A stretch of 64,000 bases of DNA from Rhynchosporium graminicola (lineage: Eukaryota > Ascomycota > Leotiomycetes > Helotiales > Ploettnerulaceae), in NCBI GenBank assembly GCA_900074885.1, contig FJUW01000018.1, forward strand, positions 131,748-195,747. Direction: 5' to 3'. Below are positions 35,713 through 48,129 of the stretch, piece by piece. A program made the position numbers and the translations under genes. Numbering within the stretch: the stretch's first letter is position 1; each line of letters starts with the position of its first letter. The notes under the pieces were generated by a model. That model did no database searches, had not been told where the DNA came from, and saw only the letters and a list, made by a program, of their open reading frames with translations.

Positions 35713-37285
35713 TATTAAATAAAAAGATTAAGATAGCCGGAGATAGCTTATTATAATATCTTACTACTAAGTTAGTTATTCGATAACTACTTGTATATAG
35801 CCGAGATACTAGAGATCTCTCGGATAACTATGAATTAGGGTTTAATTTAGCTTATTATAAATAGTATAATAAAGAAAGTCTTCACTAACGCTCTTTTAAT
35901 AACCTCTTTAGTATAAAGGAATTATAGATAGATTTTGAAGAAAGTATAATAAATACCCCGGAACTTTAACCTCTATATATTATCGCCGAAATAGCCTTAA
36001 TATACCCCTTTTTAAGCTATTAGAATAACTCCTAACTAATAAACTAGAGACTCCTCTAGTTCTAAAGGGACTTAATACGACCCCTCTCGCTTTACCTCTG
36101 AACTTAATCTATTATACTTTTCTTTACTCTAAATATCTCTTACTTTAGAGAATATTAATACTTTATTAAGAAAGTACTAACTAAGAGAGAAAGGAAAATA
36201 AAAGCGAAATTTACTAAGAGTATAATCGCTAAGTACTTCTATTACTATAAGTGACTCGAACCTGATCTATTCCCTCTTATAATAATTAGTAAACTAAGAG
36301 GAGAAGAATAACTCTCTAAAAGATACTATAGATAGACTAATCTCCGTATAAGATAAGTTCCTTATAGGGGTCTCTCGCTTATCTTCGATTCTCTTACTAG
36401 AACTAATACTATAATCTCTATATATAGTAGAGTTTAATAAGCTAATAAACTCTATTCCGATATATAGTATTAAGAGAGAGAATACTATTCCTAATAAACT
36501 ATCTCCCTCCCTTAGCGCCGAATCAGTAGAGTTACGCCTTAGGAAGTCTTATCTTACTAAGAAGATCTTACCCCTAGATAATAAGTCGGACTTTACTTTC
36601 CTTTAATAGAGAGTATTAATACGAGACTAGCTAGCTATAAACGCCGACTATTACCCTACGGACTTCTTCTAGCGCGTTCTCGTATAGGGACTAGTTACTA
36701 GATTAGCTAAGGAGTATCTTACGCTCTAATACCTTACTAATAAGTTTAAGACTAGCAAGGAAATAATCTCCTTATTAGAAGAGAACTTCCTTACTAGTTT
36801 AGAAGAAGATAATTACTATAACGCTTTCTACTACTTAGAAATATAATAACTTAGCTATATACGCGAGACTTTCGCTAAGTTTCGTAATCGATTTTAAAGT
36901 ATTACTATCTAAAGTAAAGTTAAAAAGAAAGAGTAGTTCTTTTATATATAAGATAAGATTATACTATTCTTACGCGCTTTAACTCTTATTATTAAACTAA
37001 TATAGAATAAGGACTATACTTCTATAGTTAGATCCTTACTTTCTTTTAATACTAAATATTATTATAACTCAGAATATACCTATCTCGAGAAAGCTATTAC
37101 CCTGATATAATACTATAAGCTTACTATTATTATTACGATCTCTACTAGTTCTACTCCTTACTAGTCTCTAAGCTTAGCCCCTCGATAAACTACTCTTATA
37201 CTATATATACGTATTTCTACCCCGGTATAATCTAGTACTCCTTCCGCGCTAAAATAACTTACTACCTCGACCGGAGAACCCCTTA

Positions 37286-37330
37286 AGTATTATAATTATA
37301 GATAGCTTAGTTATATTAAGCTAGATTACC
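37286..37330 (+). pseudogene. Gag zinc-knuckle remnant with all ligands changed to Tyr
   Basis: The frame starting at 37286 keeps the CX2CX4HX4C spacing, but all four ligand codons are TAT or TAC (37289, 37298, 37313, 37328), and a TAG stop lies between the second and third. TGY to TAY and CAY to TAY are exactly the RIP changes. The surrounding 36.0-37.4 kb is presumably decayed gag. Confidence 0.75.
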
Positions 37331-37569
37331 TTAACTTGCTTAAGGTTTAATTAATTAATAAATTTCCGAAAGAGGATTAAGTAACTAAGGAAGTAATAGA
37401 AGATATACCTTTCGAATCTGGACTAATACTAGAGGGAAATAGTAAGGCCTAAGTAAAAACTCCTTCTTAGGTTTATATAAGTATAATCTCTTTAATCTAG
37501 ACTTTAACTCCTTAATAGGAAGTAAGTAATTTATATACCTAATTACGATTAGTATAAATAGGCTAGGAG

Positions 37570-38000
37570 TCTCTATAAGTAGCTTAATCGATACTAGAGC
37601 GAATAGTTATCTATTTATTAATTATACTCTTACTAGACGACTATTAGAAGCTCTCGGTATTAAAATCGAGCTACTACTCTATTCTATTCTAATACGTAAG
37701 TTCTAATAGTCTATTAGAACTTATATTACTTATTTTATATATTTATACTTTTCTATTAATAGTAAGCGTATTTATAACTACTTTTTTATTCTTCTCGATT
37801 TAGGATAATAAGATATAATTATTAGTATTAAATAGATATAATATTTTCAGGTTAAGCTAGATACGCTTTACTATAAGCTTCTATAGCCGGAACGCTATCT
37901 AGCTACTTTCTAATATAATAAGGAGATAATTATAACTTTATCGCCTCGTAAACCTAGTATTAATCGATCTTACTAAATTAATACTAACGCGCGGGACTTA
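37570..38000 (+). pseudogene. Aspartic protease remnant of the Gypsy element
   Basis: The frame contains SLIDTRANSYLFI near 37581-37620. This is the DTGA active-site pattern of retroviral-type proteases with the Gly codon changed to AGA (Arg) by G to A. Frames downstream are interrupted by stops. The nested copy A follows at 38294. Confidence 0.65.
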
Positions 38001-38293
38001 GCTATAAACTAGCTAGACTAATAGTAATTATACTAAATAGTAGCGATACGGTATATTAACGTATTATCCTTATTATTTAACTTATTTCCGCTTATCGCTA
38101 AGGAATCCGAACCCTTTCCCGCTCCGAATTTATTAAGAAAAGTACTTACGCTGAAACCTTATTATAAGTACTCCTCTTAACCTCCGAGGATCTAGAAACT
38201 AGTTCTAATTTACTAAATTAGTACTATAGCTTTTTATTTTAATATAAAATATAAAAGCTCTAAATTATTCTTTACTAGTATCTATAAGATAAA

Positions 38294-38495
38294 TGTAACG
38301 ATATAAGACTCAAGGCGGTATATAAGTAAGAATAAATAAGTAGGGAGGCTAAGAGCGATCTTATATAGTCTAGTACGAAGGAAACAGAAAGATGCAGAGC
38401 TCTAAAGGAGTCTGCACCTTCTATATATATAAGGAGGGTATACCTAAGGCACCGATACTAGCTCGTATCTGCTACGTATACTATACGCCGTTATA
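38294..38495 (-). repeat. LTR of copy A (3' LTR)
   Basis: This 202 bp LTR is bordered by the polypurine tract on its inner side. On the minus strand it starts TATAACGGCG, the mutated form of TGTGACGGCG seen in the partner LTR. Confidence 0.85.
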
Positions 38496-40292
38496 TTACT
38501 CCCTTCCAAGATAAAGGCTCGCCCTCGAGCCTTTAAAGGTAATAAGAAACAAAAGAAAAAAGAGTTAAATCTAGTCGAATTCTAAATAAAATCTAAGTGA
38601 TTATTAATCTAAAGCGTAAGATATAAATTACTTTATCTTTATCTTTAATATCAGATAATCGCCCTTATAGTAACTATGCTTCTTATAGTAGTAATATTAT
38701 ACTTCCTCGATAGGTATTAAGAGCTCAGAAGATATACTAACTATCGGTAGAGCTAGAGTAGCTCGAGGTATTAAAAGTAGTCGAGAGAGTTCTAAATCGA
38801 GTGCTATAAGAGAAGAGACTATAGCTAAATAATTAGTCTTCTAAGAGTACTTAATTAGAGCGGCAGCTATATATAGCTATATAGTAAGCTTCGGCTAGAG
38901 GTAAAAGTACTACTCTGATTTAGCTATACCTCCGAGAATTACTAAGCTTTAGAACTTTATACGGAATTATAAAAAGGATTCCTTTTTTATTAAAAGCTTA
39001 TGAAATTCGGTTTAATACTACTCTGTTTCGAGTCCGGAAAGGTAATAAGAAGCGAGTACTAAAATTATCTCTTTAGTAGAAGAGAAAGGCGTAATTTCCG
39101 AGAGATACTATAGTTCTAAGTAACTTCTTATAAAGCTAGAAGTAAAGCTCTAGACTAGCGCTTTATAAGTACGCGTAGTTAGGTATTAATCTAAATTAAT
39201 CTCTAGTTAGTCCTAAATAGAAGTACGCTATTAGCTAAAAGATAAGTTAATCCCTATATTAAGATTATCGATACTTTTAGTTAGTTACGACTTATCGGAA
39301 GTCTATAAATTATTAATTAAAGAGCGTTTAAAAGTAAGTTCTATTAGTAATTATAATACCGAGTTTACTAAAGGTCTAAAGTTTATCGATTATACCTAAG
39401 TACGTAAAAACTTAGCAAATATCTATTTAATACGACTAATACTAATAGAAAGCTCTCGAGTAGTCGATTCTATCTATAATTAATAGTCTTTAATCGATTA
39501 AAGTAATTCTATAGTAAGTATAGAATCAGAGGGGCTACGAGAGTATTCCGGTAAAGCCGTAGGAGCTAGCTAAGCTTTCTTAGGAGGTATAGTATTAGGT
39601 AAGCGAAGCTAAGCGAAAGTAATAGAACACTTGAAAGTTATAAAAGAAGCGAAAGTCGAAATCGAATTCTAAAGAAGCTAAAAGATTAAGAAGAGTTAGA
39701 TATCTTTATTAAGTAGATATAGAAAATATTAAATTAAAAGTTCTAGTAGAAAAAGGTCGATTCTACTAAAGGGGATAAATTATACCGGGGTATAAGGGTT
39801 ATAAGTTAGATTCTAGTAATTTCCGCTAGGGTAATAAGCTATTTTATCCTAGCCTAAAAGTAAAGTTTTTCGCTATTAGAGCTACTTTCGGAAGGTTAAA
39901 GTTAAGTAAGGGGATAATAAATATTAGGGCTTATAGGGAAGTTTCTACCTAAAATTCGTCTGCTGTTTTATTTCGTACGTACAAAGGAACGAGTTTCGAA
40001 GTATCCGAGAGTAACTTCGCAGTAATATTAGTGCTTCTAAGGCTGAATTATATTCAAATTCCTAGCTATCTGAGAGATCTCTAGAATCTTAGCTCTTTTA
40101 AAAACCTAACTATCGAATTCGTAATTAATAGTACTAACTATTTCCGTATGATTCCGAAGTATAAAAATCCAAAGTAAGTAGAGATAACTCAGCGAAGAGC
40201 TCCTTAATAGTCGAAGTCGTACGTCCGAATCGAGTTTTCTAAGTGAGATATTATTTAATACTATCCCCGGCGGTCTTAATCTTTCAATTTAA

Positions 40293-40494
40293 TATAACGA
40301 TATAAGACTTAAGGCGATATATAAGTAAGAATAAATAAGTAAGGAGGCTAAGAGCGATCTTATATAGTCTAGTATAAAGGAAACAGAAAGATGCAGAGCT
40401 CTAAAGGAGTCTGCACCTTCTATATATATAAGGAGGGTATACCTAAGGCACTAATACTAGCCCGTATCTGCTACGTATACTATGCGCCGTCACA
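40293..40494 (-). repeat. LTR of copy A (5' LTR)
   Basis: This 202 bp LTR is the best preserved at its outer end (TGTGACGGCG on the minus strand). Its outer boundary is fixed by the ATAAA target duplication. Confidence 0.85.
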
Positions 40495-40699
40495 ATAAAT
40501 TATCTCTTATAAGACTATCTAAATAGCGATTCTCCTAAAGATCCCGATACTAAATAACTTATAGCTAAAAAGCTACCGGAATAGTACTATACTCTTAAGG
40601 AAGCCTTTTCTAAGCGGGATTCTAATATTCTTCTGCTATATCGCTTATATAATTATAAAATTATTCTAGAAGAACTATTACTTAATATATATTCGCTCT

Positions 40700-41406
40700 T
40701 ATATTAGTAATCTATAGATAAACTATAAGTAACTAAGGAGTACCTTATAAAGAACTTAGATAAAGGATTTATCGAATCTAGCTAAAGTCCCTTTATATTA
40801 CTTATACTATTTATTAAGAAAGCTAATAGAGGATTACGCTTCTATATCGACTATCGTAAACTTAATATAATTACTCGAAAGGATTCCTATCTAATACCTA
40901 AGATCGATAAGCTCTTAACTTATATATCTAAAGTAGTAATCTTTACTAAACTAAATATCCGAGTAGTATTTAACTATATCTATATAGACCTCGAATCCGA
41001 GGAGTATACTACTTTCCGAACCTGCTTCAGATCCTATAAATATAAAGTACTACCTTTTAGGCTCTATAATAGACTTAGTACGTACTAGCGATATATGAAT
41101 AATATACTACTAGATTACTTAGATAACTTCTATATAGCTTATCTAGATAATATTCTTATATACTTAGAAACGCTCTAGGAATATAAGGAATATATTAAAT
41201 TAGTATTATAATACTTAATAGATACTAGACTCTAAGTAGATATTAAGAAAAGCGAATTCTATATTACTTAGACTAAATACCTTAGATATATTATTATTAC
41301 TAATAGAATCGAGCTAGATCCTGAGAAAGTAATACTATTAGTAAACTAGAAGTACCCTGAAATAGTAATAGCTATGAAATCCTTCCTAGGATTCTATAGG
41401 TTCTAC
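40700..41406 (+). pseudogene. Reverse transcriptase remnant of the Gypsy element
   Basis: Readable blocks include KIDKLLTYISKVVIFTKLNI, EEYTTFRTCFRSYKYKVLPF and IAYLDNILIY. The catalytic YLDD motif reads YLDN at 41140-41151, an expected G to A change, and TAG stops replace Gln or Trp codons. It is the palm domain of a Ty3/Gypsy polymerase. Part of it is repeated after the N at 41407. Confidence 0.85.
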
Positions 41407-41912
41407 NGATCGATAAGCTCTTAACTTATATATCTAAAGTAGTAATCTTTACTAAACTAAATATCCGAGTAGTATTTAACTATATCTATATAGACCTCGA
41501 ATCCGAGGAGTATACTACTTTCCGAACCTGCTTCAGATCCTATAAATATAAAGTACTACCTTTTAGGCTCTATAATAGACTTAGTACGTACTAGCGATAT
41601 ATGAATAATATACTACTAGATTACTTAGATAACTTCTATATAGCTTATCTAGATAATATTCTTATATACTTAGAAACGCTCTAGGAATATAAGGAATATA
41701 TTAAATTAGTATTATAATACTTAATAGATACTAGACTCTAAGTAGATATTAAGAAAAGCGAATTCTATATTACTTAGACTAAATACCTTAGATATATTAT
41801 TATTACTAATAGAATCGAGCTAGATCCTGAGAAAGTAATACTATTAGTAAACTAGAAGTACCCTGAAATAGTAATAGCTATGAAATCCTTCCTAGGATTC
41901 TATAGGTTCTAC
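40902..41912. repeat. Exact 505 bp direct duplication flanking the N
   Basis: 40902-41406 and 41408-41912 appear identical, although every other repeat pair in this island differs by many RIP transitions. This points to overlapping contig ends that were joined without merging. Confidence 0.85.
41407..41407. other. Single ambiguous base (N), probable assembly join
   Basis: This is the only N in the window. It sits exactly between two identical 505 bp blocks. Confidence 0.95.
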
Positions 41913-42460
41913 TATTAATTTATTCGGAATTTCGGCCTTATTACTAAACCTCTCTTAGTACTTACTTAGCCTATAGTACTATAGAATTTTACTAATAATT
42001 ATAAGAAGTCCTTCGACGATTTATATTAATAGCTACTATCAGTATAGAAACTATATTATTTCGACTCTAAATTATAGACTAAACTAGAAACTAATACTTC
42101 CGATAATATAATAGCTAGAGTTATCTTCTAATTATATAAAGATAATTAGTAGTATCTAATTAGATTCTACTTCTATATTCTTAATAGATATGAACTAAAC
42201 TAGAAGATCTATAATAAGGAGCTATACGCTATTATTAAGTCCTTCCGGAAATAGAGATTAGAACTTATATCTCTATAATATTATACTAGTATATATATAG
42301 ACTATCGATCCTTAGAATACTTTATAATTACTAAAGTCCTAACTAGTAAGTAAGCTAGATAGATAGAATTCCTTTCCGAATTTAACTTTTAAATTATATA
42401 TACGCTTAGTAAAGATAATACTAAAGCTAATATCCTTAGCTATAAGGAATAAGATCTAAG
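41913..42460 (+). pseudogene. RNase H-region remnant of the Gypsy element
   Basis: It follows the RT directly (RNFGLITKPL-like start at about 41925), with a readable YIDYRSLEYFIITKVLTSKQ block near 42295, typical of the RNase H end of Gypsy Pol. It is interrupted by stops. Confidence 0.7.
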
Positions 42461-42699
42461 GATATAAGAATAATAGAAATAAGATAGTAGATCTCAGGTT
42501 TTACTACCTCTAGACTACTTAGACTCTAGGATTAATATAGAACTAGCTAAGTATTATATCGATTAAATTAGTTATATATACTTAATATCGCTAAGGACTA
42601 ATATACTACTAGAACTTATACGTAACTCTTTTAATTTAATTGAGAAACTATACTAATTTAACTAAGAATCGTTCTCTAAAGAACGAAATATATTAGAAG

Positions 42700-43720
42700 A
42701 TAGCTATACTATTAATAATAGTTTATTACTTTATAATAGTCGTCTATACGTATAACGCTATACCCCGCTATATACTTATTTAATTAGCGAAGTCTATAAT
42801 TAAGTTTCTTCTACTTATCTAAACGCTCGTAAGACTATCGAAATGATTTCTACTTATTACTACTAGAAAAGACTTATATCGAACGTGAAATAGTATACTT
42901 ATAATTACTACTCTTACTAGTACTCTTATCCGAAACAGACGAAATAGTAAGGATTCCTCTACTTATTACTAGTGCTTAGCTACCTTATATAGTATCTAGC
43001 TATAGATTTTAAGGACTTCCCGCCTAATAATTAAGGATTTAATAGGATATTAGTATTTATTAACCGCCTAGGGAAAGACTCCGTATTAATACTATACTAC
43101 TATAATATTAATACTCGTAGGATAGCGATATTATTTATCTAATAAATATATCGTTTCGGATATACCCCTGAGTTAATTATATTTAACTAAGGAGCTTAGC
43201 TAGTCTTATCCTTCTAGTAAGAGTTTTACTATATAATTAGAGTTAAGGTTAAGCTCTCTACTTCTTTCTACTAGTAAACTAACAGATAAATAGAGATTTT
43301 AAACTAGTATATTAACTAACGCCTTAGACTCTTTATTAATTACTACTAGAGTAACTAGGGCGAACTACTACTAATAATAAACTGCGCTTAAGTAACTTTA
43401 CCTTACGATTCTATTAGTATAGCGCTATATACTCTTAAATATAGTATATTACCGCGGAATAGCTAAGATTAGAAGTAACTTATAGTATTAATACCGTAAG
43501 AGAAGCTTAACTATACTAATACTAAATCCTTAGCTAAATATACTAAATCCGCTATCGAGGTTATAAAAGCTAATATACTAGCTACTTAGTAGAGGATAAG
43601 CGCTATAACTGACCCGAAACGGCGTAATATCGACTAGGAAGTTAGAGATAAGGTATTTCTCTCTATAAGGAACCTTAAGAATTACTAACTAAGTAAGAAG
43701 CTATCTAGCTTCTAAGTAGA
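42700..43720 (+). pseudogene. Integrase remnant of the Gypsy element
   Basis: The HHCC zinc-binding part is recognisable near 42770-42960: ARKTIEMIS sits between the expected His and Cys positions, and the Cys pair reads Tyr (NYYSY). Weak core-domain blocks follow to about 43.7 kb. All are broken by stops. Confidence 0.65.
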
Positions 43721-45097
43721 ACTATACTAGGTCTTAGCTAAGATCAGATACTCCTATAAGCTAGATTTACCCCTAGGATCCTCTATATATAATATATTCG
43801 CCTCCGAATTACTCTTTAAGGACTCGGACGACTTATTACTAAGCTAGGAGTTATAAAACCTATCTCTAGAGATTATCGCTACTTAAGAAGAGTAAGAGTT
43901 ATAAGATATACTCGCTATATAGCTCTTAAGAGGTAATCTGAAGTATTAAGTTAGCTAGCTAGGCTATAACTTAGACCTAACTTAGTATAACGCTTCCGAC
44001 CTAATAAGTACTCTATATAAGCTTAGAGACTTCTACGCTATTAACTTAAGTAAACCTGGACCTCTATATAAACTAGATTAGTAGATTAAGGCCTAAGAAG
44101 ATAGAATAGATAACTATAGTTACTTAGAGGATAATAAGCTATTATAGTTACTAGTATTAGAATTTATTACTAGAGATAATCCCTCGATTATACTTTATAA
44201 TAATACTATATTTAAAACTCTACTTCTTTAACTACTTCTACTTTATTAGCTTTCTCTTCTAAGTTCTCCGGAGCTCTTAGTAATTCTAGAATATCTAGAA
44301 CTAGAACTATTATATCTAACTCCTTAATTAAATCTACTAATATAGCTTTAGTAGTAAACTAAATATAATAGCTAATCCTATAAGGTTTCTTCTTTAGAGA
44401 AAGTCCGAGAGTATCTAGATCTAATACTATTTCTGAACTAGATAGTAAATTCCTCTTTCCCTTAGTATTAGATATTATAGCTTTAAATATAGCTTTCTTT
44501 ATAAATTCCTATATAATACTATTTAACTCTTTTATTTATTTTAATACTATTTATATTATTAACTTAGATTTCGCTAAATCTATTATTAAAAGATCTAGAT
44601 CTTATATTATATTAGTATTATATTAGTATCTAAGGATTTAAGATCTTAACTTACTACTTTAATAAACTCTAACTTCTTAAATACTTTCTCTATAAAATAT
44701 CTTAAAGCTTAAGTCTCTGCTAATTATATAGTAGTAATCTCTAATATAATAATAAGAGTAGCAGATTTCGTAAGACGATAGATCTAATTAATCGCTTTAT
44801 AGGTAGCTATAATACCGCCCTGATTTAGCTCCGCGTTCTTAGCTTCGCTACTAAGAAGTAACCCGGATAAAATAGCGTATTCTATATTAATATAGTTAGG
44901 TAATTATAACGCGTTAGTATATATACTTATATTCAGGTTTAAGTAACTTATAGGCTCGTAACTGCTCTTTAACGCCGAATAATACTTATAAAGCTTAAAG
45001 TTAAGCTTATTAAATAAGTATAAGAGTTCTAAAATAGGAGTATTATTATACTTTATCTTAAGGAAAGCCCGAATATACCGTAGGTAATATATATAAT

Positions 45098-45299
45098 TGT
45101 AACAGCGCATGGTATACGTGGCAGATACGGGCCAGTATCAGTGCCTTAGGCATACCCTTCTTATATATATAGAAGATGCAGACTTCTTTAGAGCTCTATA
45201 TCTTTCTGTTTCCTTTATATTAGACTATATAAGATCGCTCTTAGCTTTCCTACTTATTTATTCTTACTTATATACTACTTTAAGTCTTATATTATTATA
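45098..45299 (+). repeat. 5' LTR of copy B
   Basis: This 202 bp LTR starts TGTAACAGCGCATGG. It contains a TATATATA box and the same 3' part as the Gypsy LTR. Confidence 0.85.
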
Positions 45300-47084
45300 T
45301 TAAATAGAAAGATTAAGACTACTAGGGATAGTATTAAATAATATCTTACTTAGAAAACTCGATTCGTATATATAACTACTAAGGAGCTTTTCGCTAAGTT
45401 ATCTCTACTTACCTTAGATTTTCAGAATTATACGGAAATAGTTAATTCTATTAATTATAAATTCGATAATTAGATTTTCAAAAGAGCTAAGATTCTAAAG
45501 ATCTCTTAGATAGCTAAGAATTTAAATATAATTTAGCTTCAGAAGTACTAGTATTACTACGAAGTTACTCTCAGATACTTCGAAACTCGTTCCTTTATGC
45601 GTACGAAGTAAAATAGCAGACGAATTTTAAGTAGAAACTTCCTTATAAGCTCTAATATTTATTAACTTCTTATCTAACTTTAACTTTCCGAAAGTAGCTC
45701 TAATAGCGAAAAACCTTACTTTTAAGCTAAGACGAAGTAGCTTATTACTTTAGCGGAAATTAATAGAATTCGACTTATAATCCTTATACTCTAATATAAT
45801 TTAGTCCCTCTTAGTAGAATCGACCTCCTTCTATTAGAACTTTTAATTTAATACTTTCTATATCTATTTAATAAAGATATCTAACTCTTTTTAATCTTTT
45901 AGCTTCTTTAGAATTCGATTTCGACTTTCGCTTCTTTTATAACTTTTAAGTATTCTATTACTTTCGCTTAATCTCGCTTACTTAATATTATACTTCCTAA
46001 GAAAGCTTAGCTAGCTCCTATAGCTTTACTAGAATACTTTTATAGCCCCTCTGATTCTATACTTACTATAGAATTACTTTAATTAATTAAAGACTATTAA
46101 TTATAAATAGAATCGATTACTTAGGAGCTTTTTATTAGTATTAATCGTATCGAATAGATATTTACTAAGTTTTTACGTACTTAGGTATAATCGATAAACC
46201 TTAGACTTTTAGTAAACTTAGTATTATAATTACTAATAGAACTTACTTTTAAACGCTCTTTAATTAATAATTTATAGACCTCTAGTAAGTTATAACTAAC
46301 TAAAAGTATTAATAATCTTAATATAAGGATTAACTTATCTTTTAGCTAATAGCGTATTTCTATTTAAGATCGATTAGAAGTTAATTTAAACTAATACCTA
46401 ATTACGCGTACTTATAAAGCGCTAGTCTAGAGCTCTACTTCTAGCTTTATAAGAAGTTACTTAGAACTATAGTATCTCTCGGAAATTACGCTTTTCTTCT
46501 CTACTAAAGAGATAATTTTAGTACTCGCTTCTTATTACCTTTCCGGACTCGAAACGGAATAATATTAGACTAAATTTCATAAGCTTTTAATAAAAAAGGA
46601 GTCCTTTTTATAATTCTATATAAAGTTCTAAAGCTTAGTAATTCTCAGAGGTATAACTAAATTAGAGTAGTACTTTTACTTCTAGCTAAAGCTTATTATA
46701 TAACTATATATAGCTACCGCTCTAATTAAGTACTCTTAGAAGACTAATTATTTAGCTATAGTCTCTTCTCTTATAGCACTCGATTTAGAACTCTCTCGAT
46801 TACCTTTAATACCTCGAGCTACTCTAGCTCTACCGATAGTTAGTATATCTTCTGAGCCCTTAATACCTATCGAGGAAGTATAGTATTACTACTATAAGAA
46901 GTATAGTTACTATAAGGGCGATTATCTGATATTAAAGACGAAGAAGAAGTGATTTATATCTTACGCTTTAGATTAATAATTACTTAGATTTTATTTAGAA
47001 TTCGACTTAATTTAATTATCTTTTCTTTCGTTTTTATTTATCTTTAAAGGCTCGAGGGCGAGCTTTTATCTTAAAAAGGAGTAA

Positions 47085-47286
47085 TATAATAGCGTATAAT
47101 ATATATAGCAAATACGGGCTAGTATCGGTACCTTAGGCATACCCTCCTTATATATATAGAAGGTGCAGACTCCTTCAGAGCTCTACATCTTTCTGTTTCC
47201 TTCGTACTAGACTATATAAGATCGCTCTTAGCCTCCCTACTTGTTTATTCTTACTTATATACCGCCTTGAGTCTTATGTCGTTATA
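47085..47286 (+). repeat. 3' LTR of copy B
   Basis: This 202 bp LTR is the partner of 45098-45299. It is followed by the ATAAT duplication. Confidence 0.85.
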
Positions 47287-47861
47287 ATAATACGCTACTA
47301 AAAGAGTACTAGTAGGAACTAGTAAAGGTACTATAAGAGTTAGTATTATAGATCTATGAAACTCTTATATTATACTTAAGGACTATCTCTAAAACTAAGA
47401 TAGGAAACTTACTTATATTAAGAGAAGAGTTAATTAGGTCGATTAATATATAAGATTATAGTAGACTGCTATAGTAGTTAGTAATAATACCTACTCTAGA
47501 AGCTATATTATAGTCTAAGGAGAATAAACTTATAAGTTAAAGTAGTTATCGCAGTTAAAAAGGAAAGGCTCTAATATTAATAAACCCTTTTCTTTATATA
47601 TCCTACGCCTTATTTAAACTCGACTCCTATTATAAATAGATAAAGTAAATACCGCTTACTACCCGATTTAGAAGCTACGACTAATATAGTACTATTATAG
47701 CGACATAATTAGTCAGAACCTAATAAAGAATTTACTACTACTAAAGAGCAGCTAGCGCTTATTACGCGAATATCAACGAAAATAGTTATAATAAAGACTA
47801 ATTCTAGTATAAACTATAACCTTCCGAGCTTAGGGTTAAGCTTTTCTTAGGGAGGGGGTAA

Positions 47862-48129
47862 TATAATAATAGCTTATCTGAATATTATATAAGAAGAAAG
47901 ATAGATAATAGGGCCTAAGTTTATAAGTATCCCAGCAGAACTAGTATCCGACCTAGTATAGTATCGGACTAGTACTAGTATATATATATAAGGTGCCTTA
48001 TACTCTATCTCTCTTCTTCTTCCTTCCTTATCTTTTTATTTCCTTTATAGTAAACTATATAAGATCGCTCTTAGCCTCTCTACTCGTTTATTCTTACTTA
48101 TATACCGCCTTAAGTCTTATGTCATTATA
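47862..48129 (+). repeat. 3' LTR of the Gypsy element
   Basis: It starts TATAATAATAGC directly after the polypurine tract plus TAA. Its last about 89 bp also match the 3' part of the small element's LTR. It ends exactly where the truncated small-element copy begins. Confidence 0.8.

Larger units (their letters stand above)
38294..40494 (-). mobile_element. Non-autonomous LTR element, copy A (2.2 kb), inserted in the Gypsy element
   Basis: It has two 202 bp LTRs (38294-38495 and 40293-40494) and a perfect 5 bp target duplication ATAAA (38289-38293 and 40495-40499). The polypurine tract GGAAGGGAG lies next to the 38294-38495 LTR on the minus strand (38499-38507), so the element runs minus. The 1.8 kb interior shows no Pol domains, even decayed. 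It splits the host between protease and RT. Confidence 0.88.
45098..47286 (+). mobile_element. Non-autonomous LTR element, copy B (2.2 kb), inserted in the Gypsy element
   Basis: It has 202 bp LTRs at 45098-45299 and 47085-47286 and a perfect target duplication ATAAT (45093-45097 and 47287-47291). It runs in the opposite orientation to copy A and has the same interior with many transition differences. It lies in the unidentified 3' part of the Gypsy element. Confidence 0.88.
35453..48129 (+). mobile_element. Gypsy (Ty3-type) LTR retrotransposon, RIP-inactivated, with nested insertions
   Basis: It is bounded by two direct LTRs of about 260 bp (35453-35712 and 47862-48129). The 3' LTR is preceded by a polypurine tract GGGAGGGGG at 47850-47858. 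In order on the plus strand I read a Gag zinc knuckle, aspartic protease, reverse transcriptase, RNase H and integrase; the RT-RNase H-integrase order is that of Gypsy. Subtracting two nested 2.2 kb elements and a 506 bp assembly duplication leaves about 7.8 kb, a normal autonomous size. Every domain carries stops and changed key residues. A region of about 2 kb after the integrase (43.7-45.1 and 47.3-47.8 kb) is not identified. No matching target duplication was found, since the right side abuts another element. Confidence 0.85.

Noticed and set aside
44904..45110. 68-codon minus-strand ORF inside the island
   Set aside because: It lies across the junction of the Gypsy element and copy B and is made of RIP-type AT-rich codons; not a gene.
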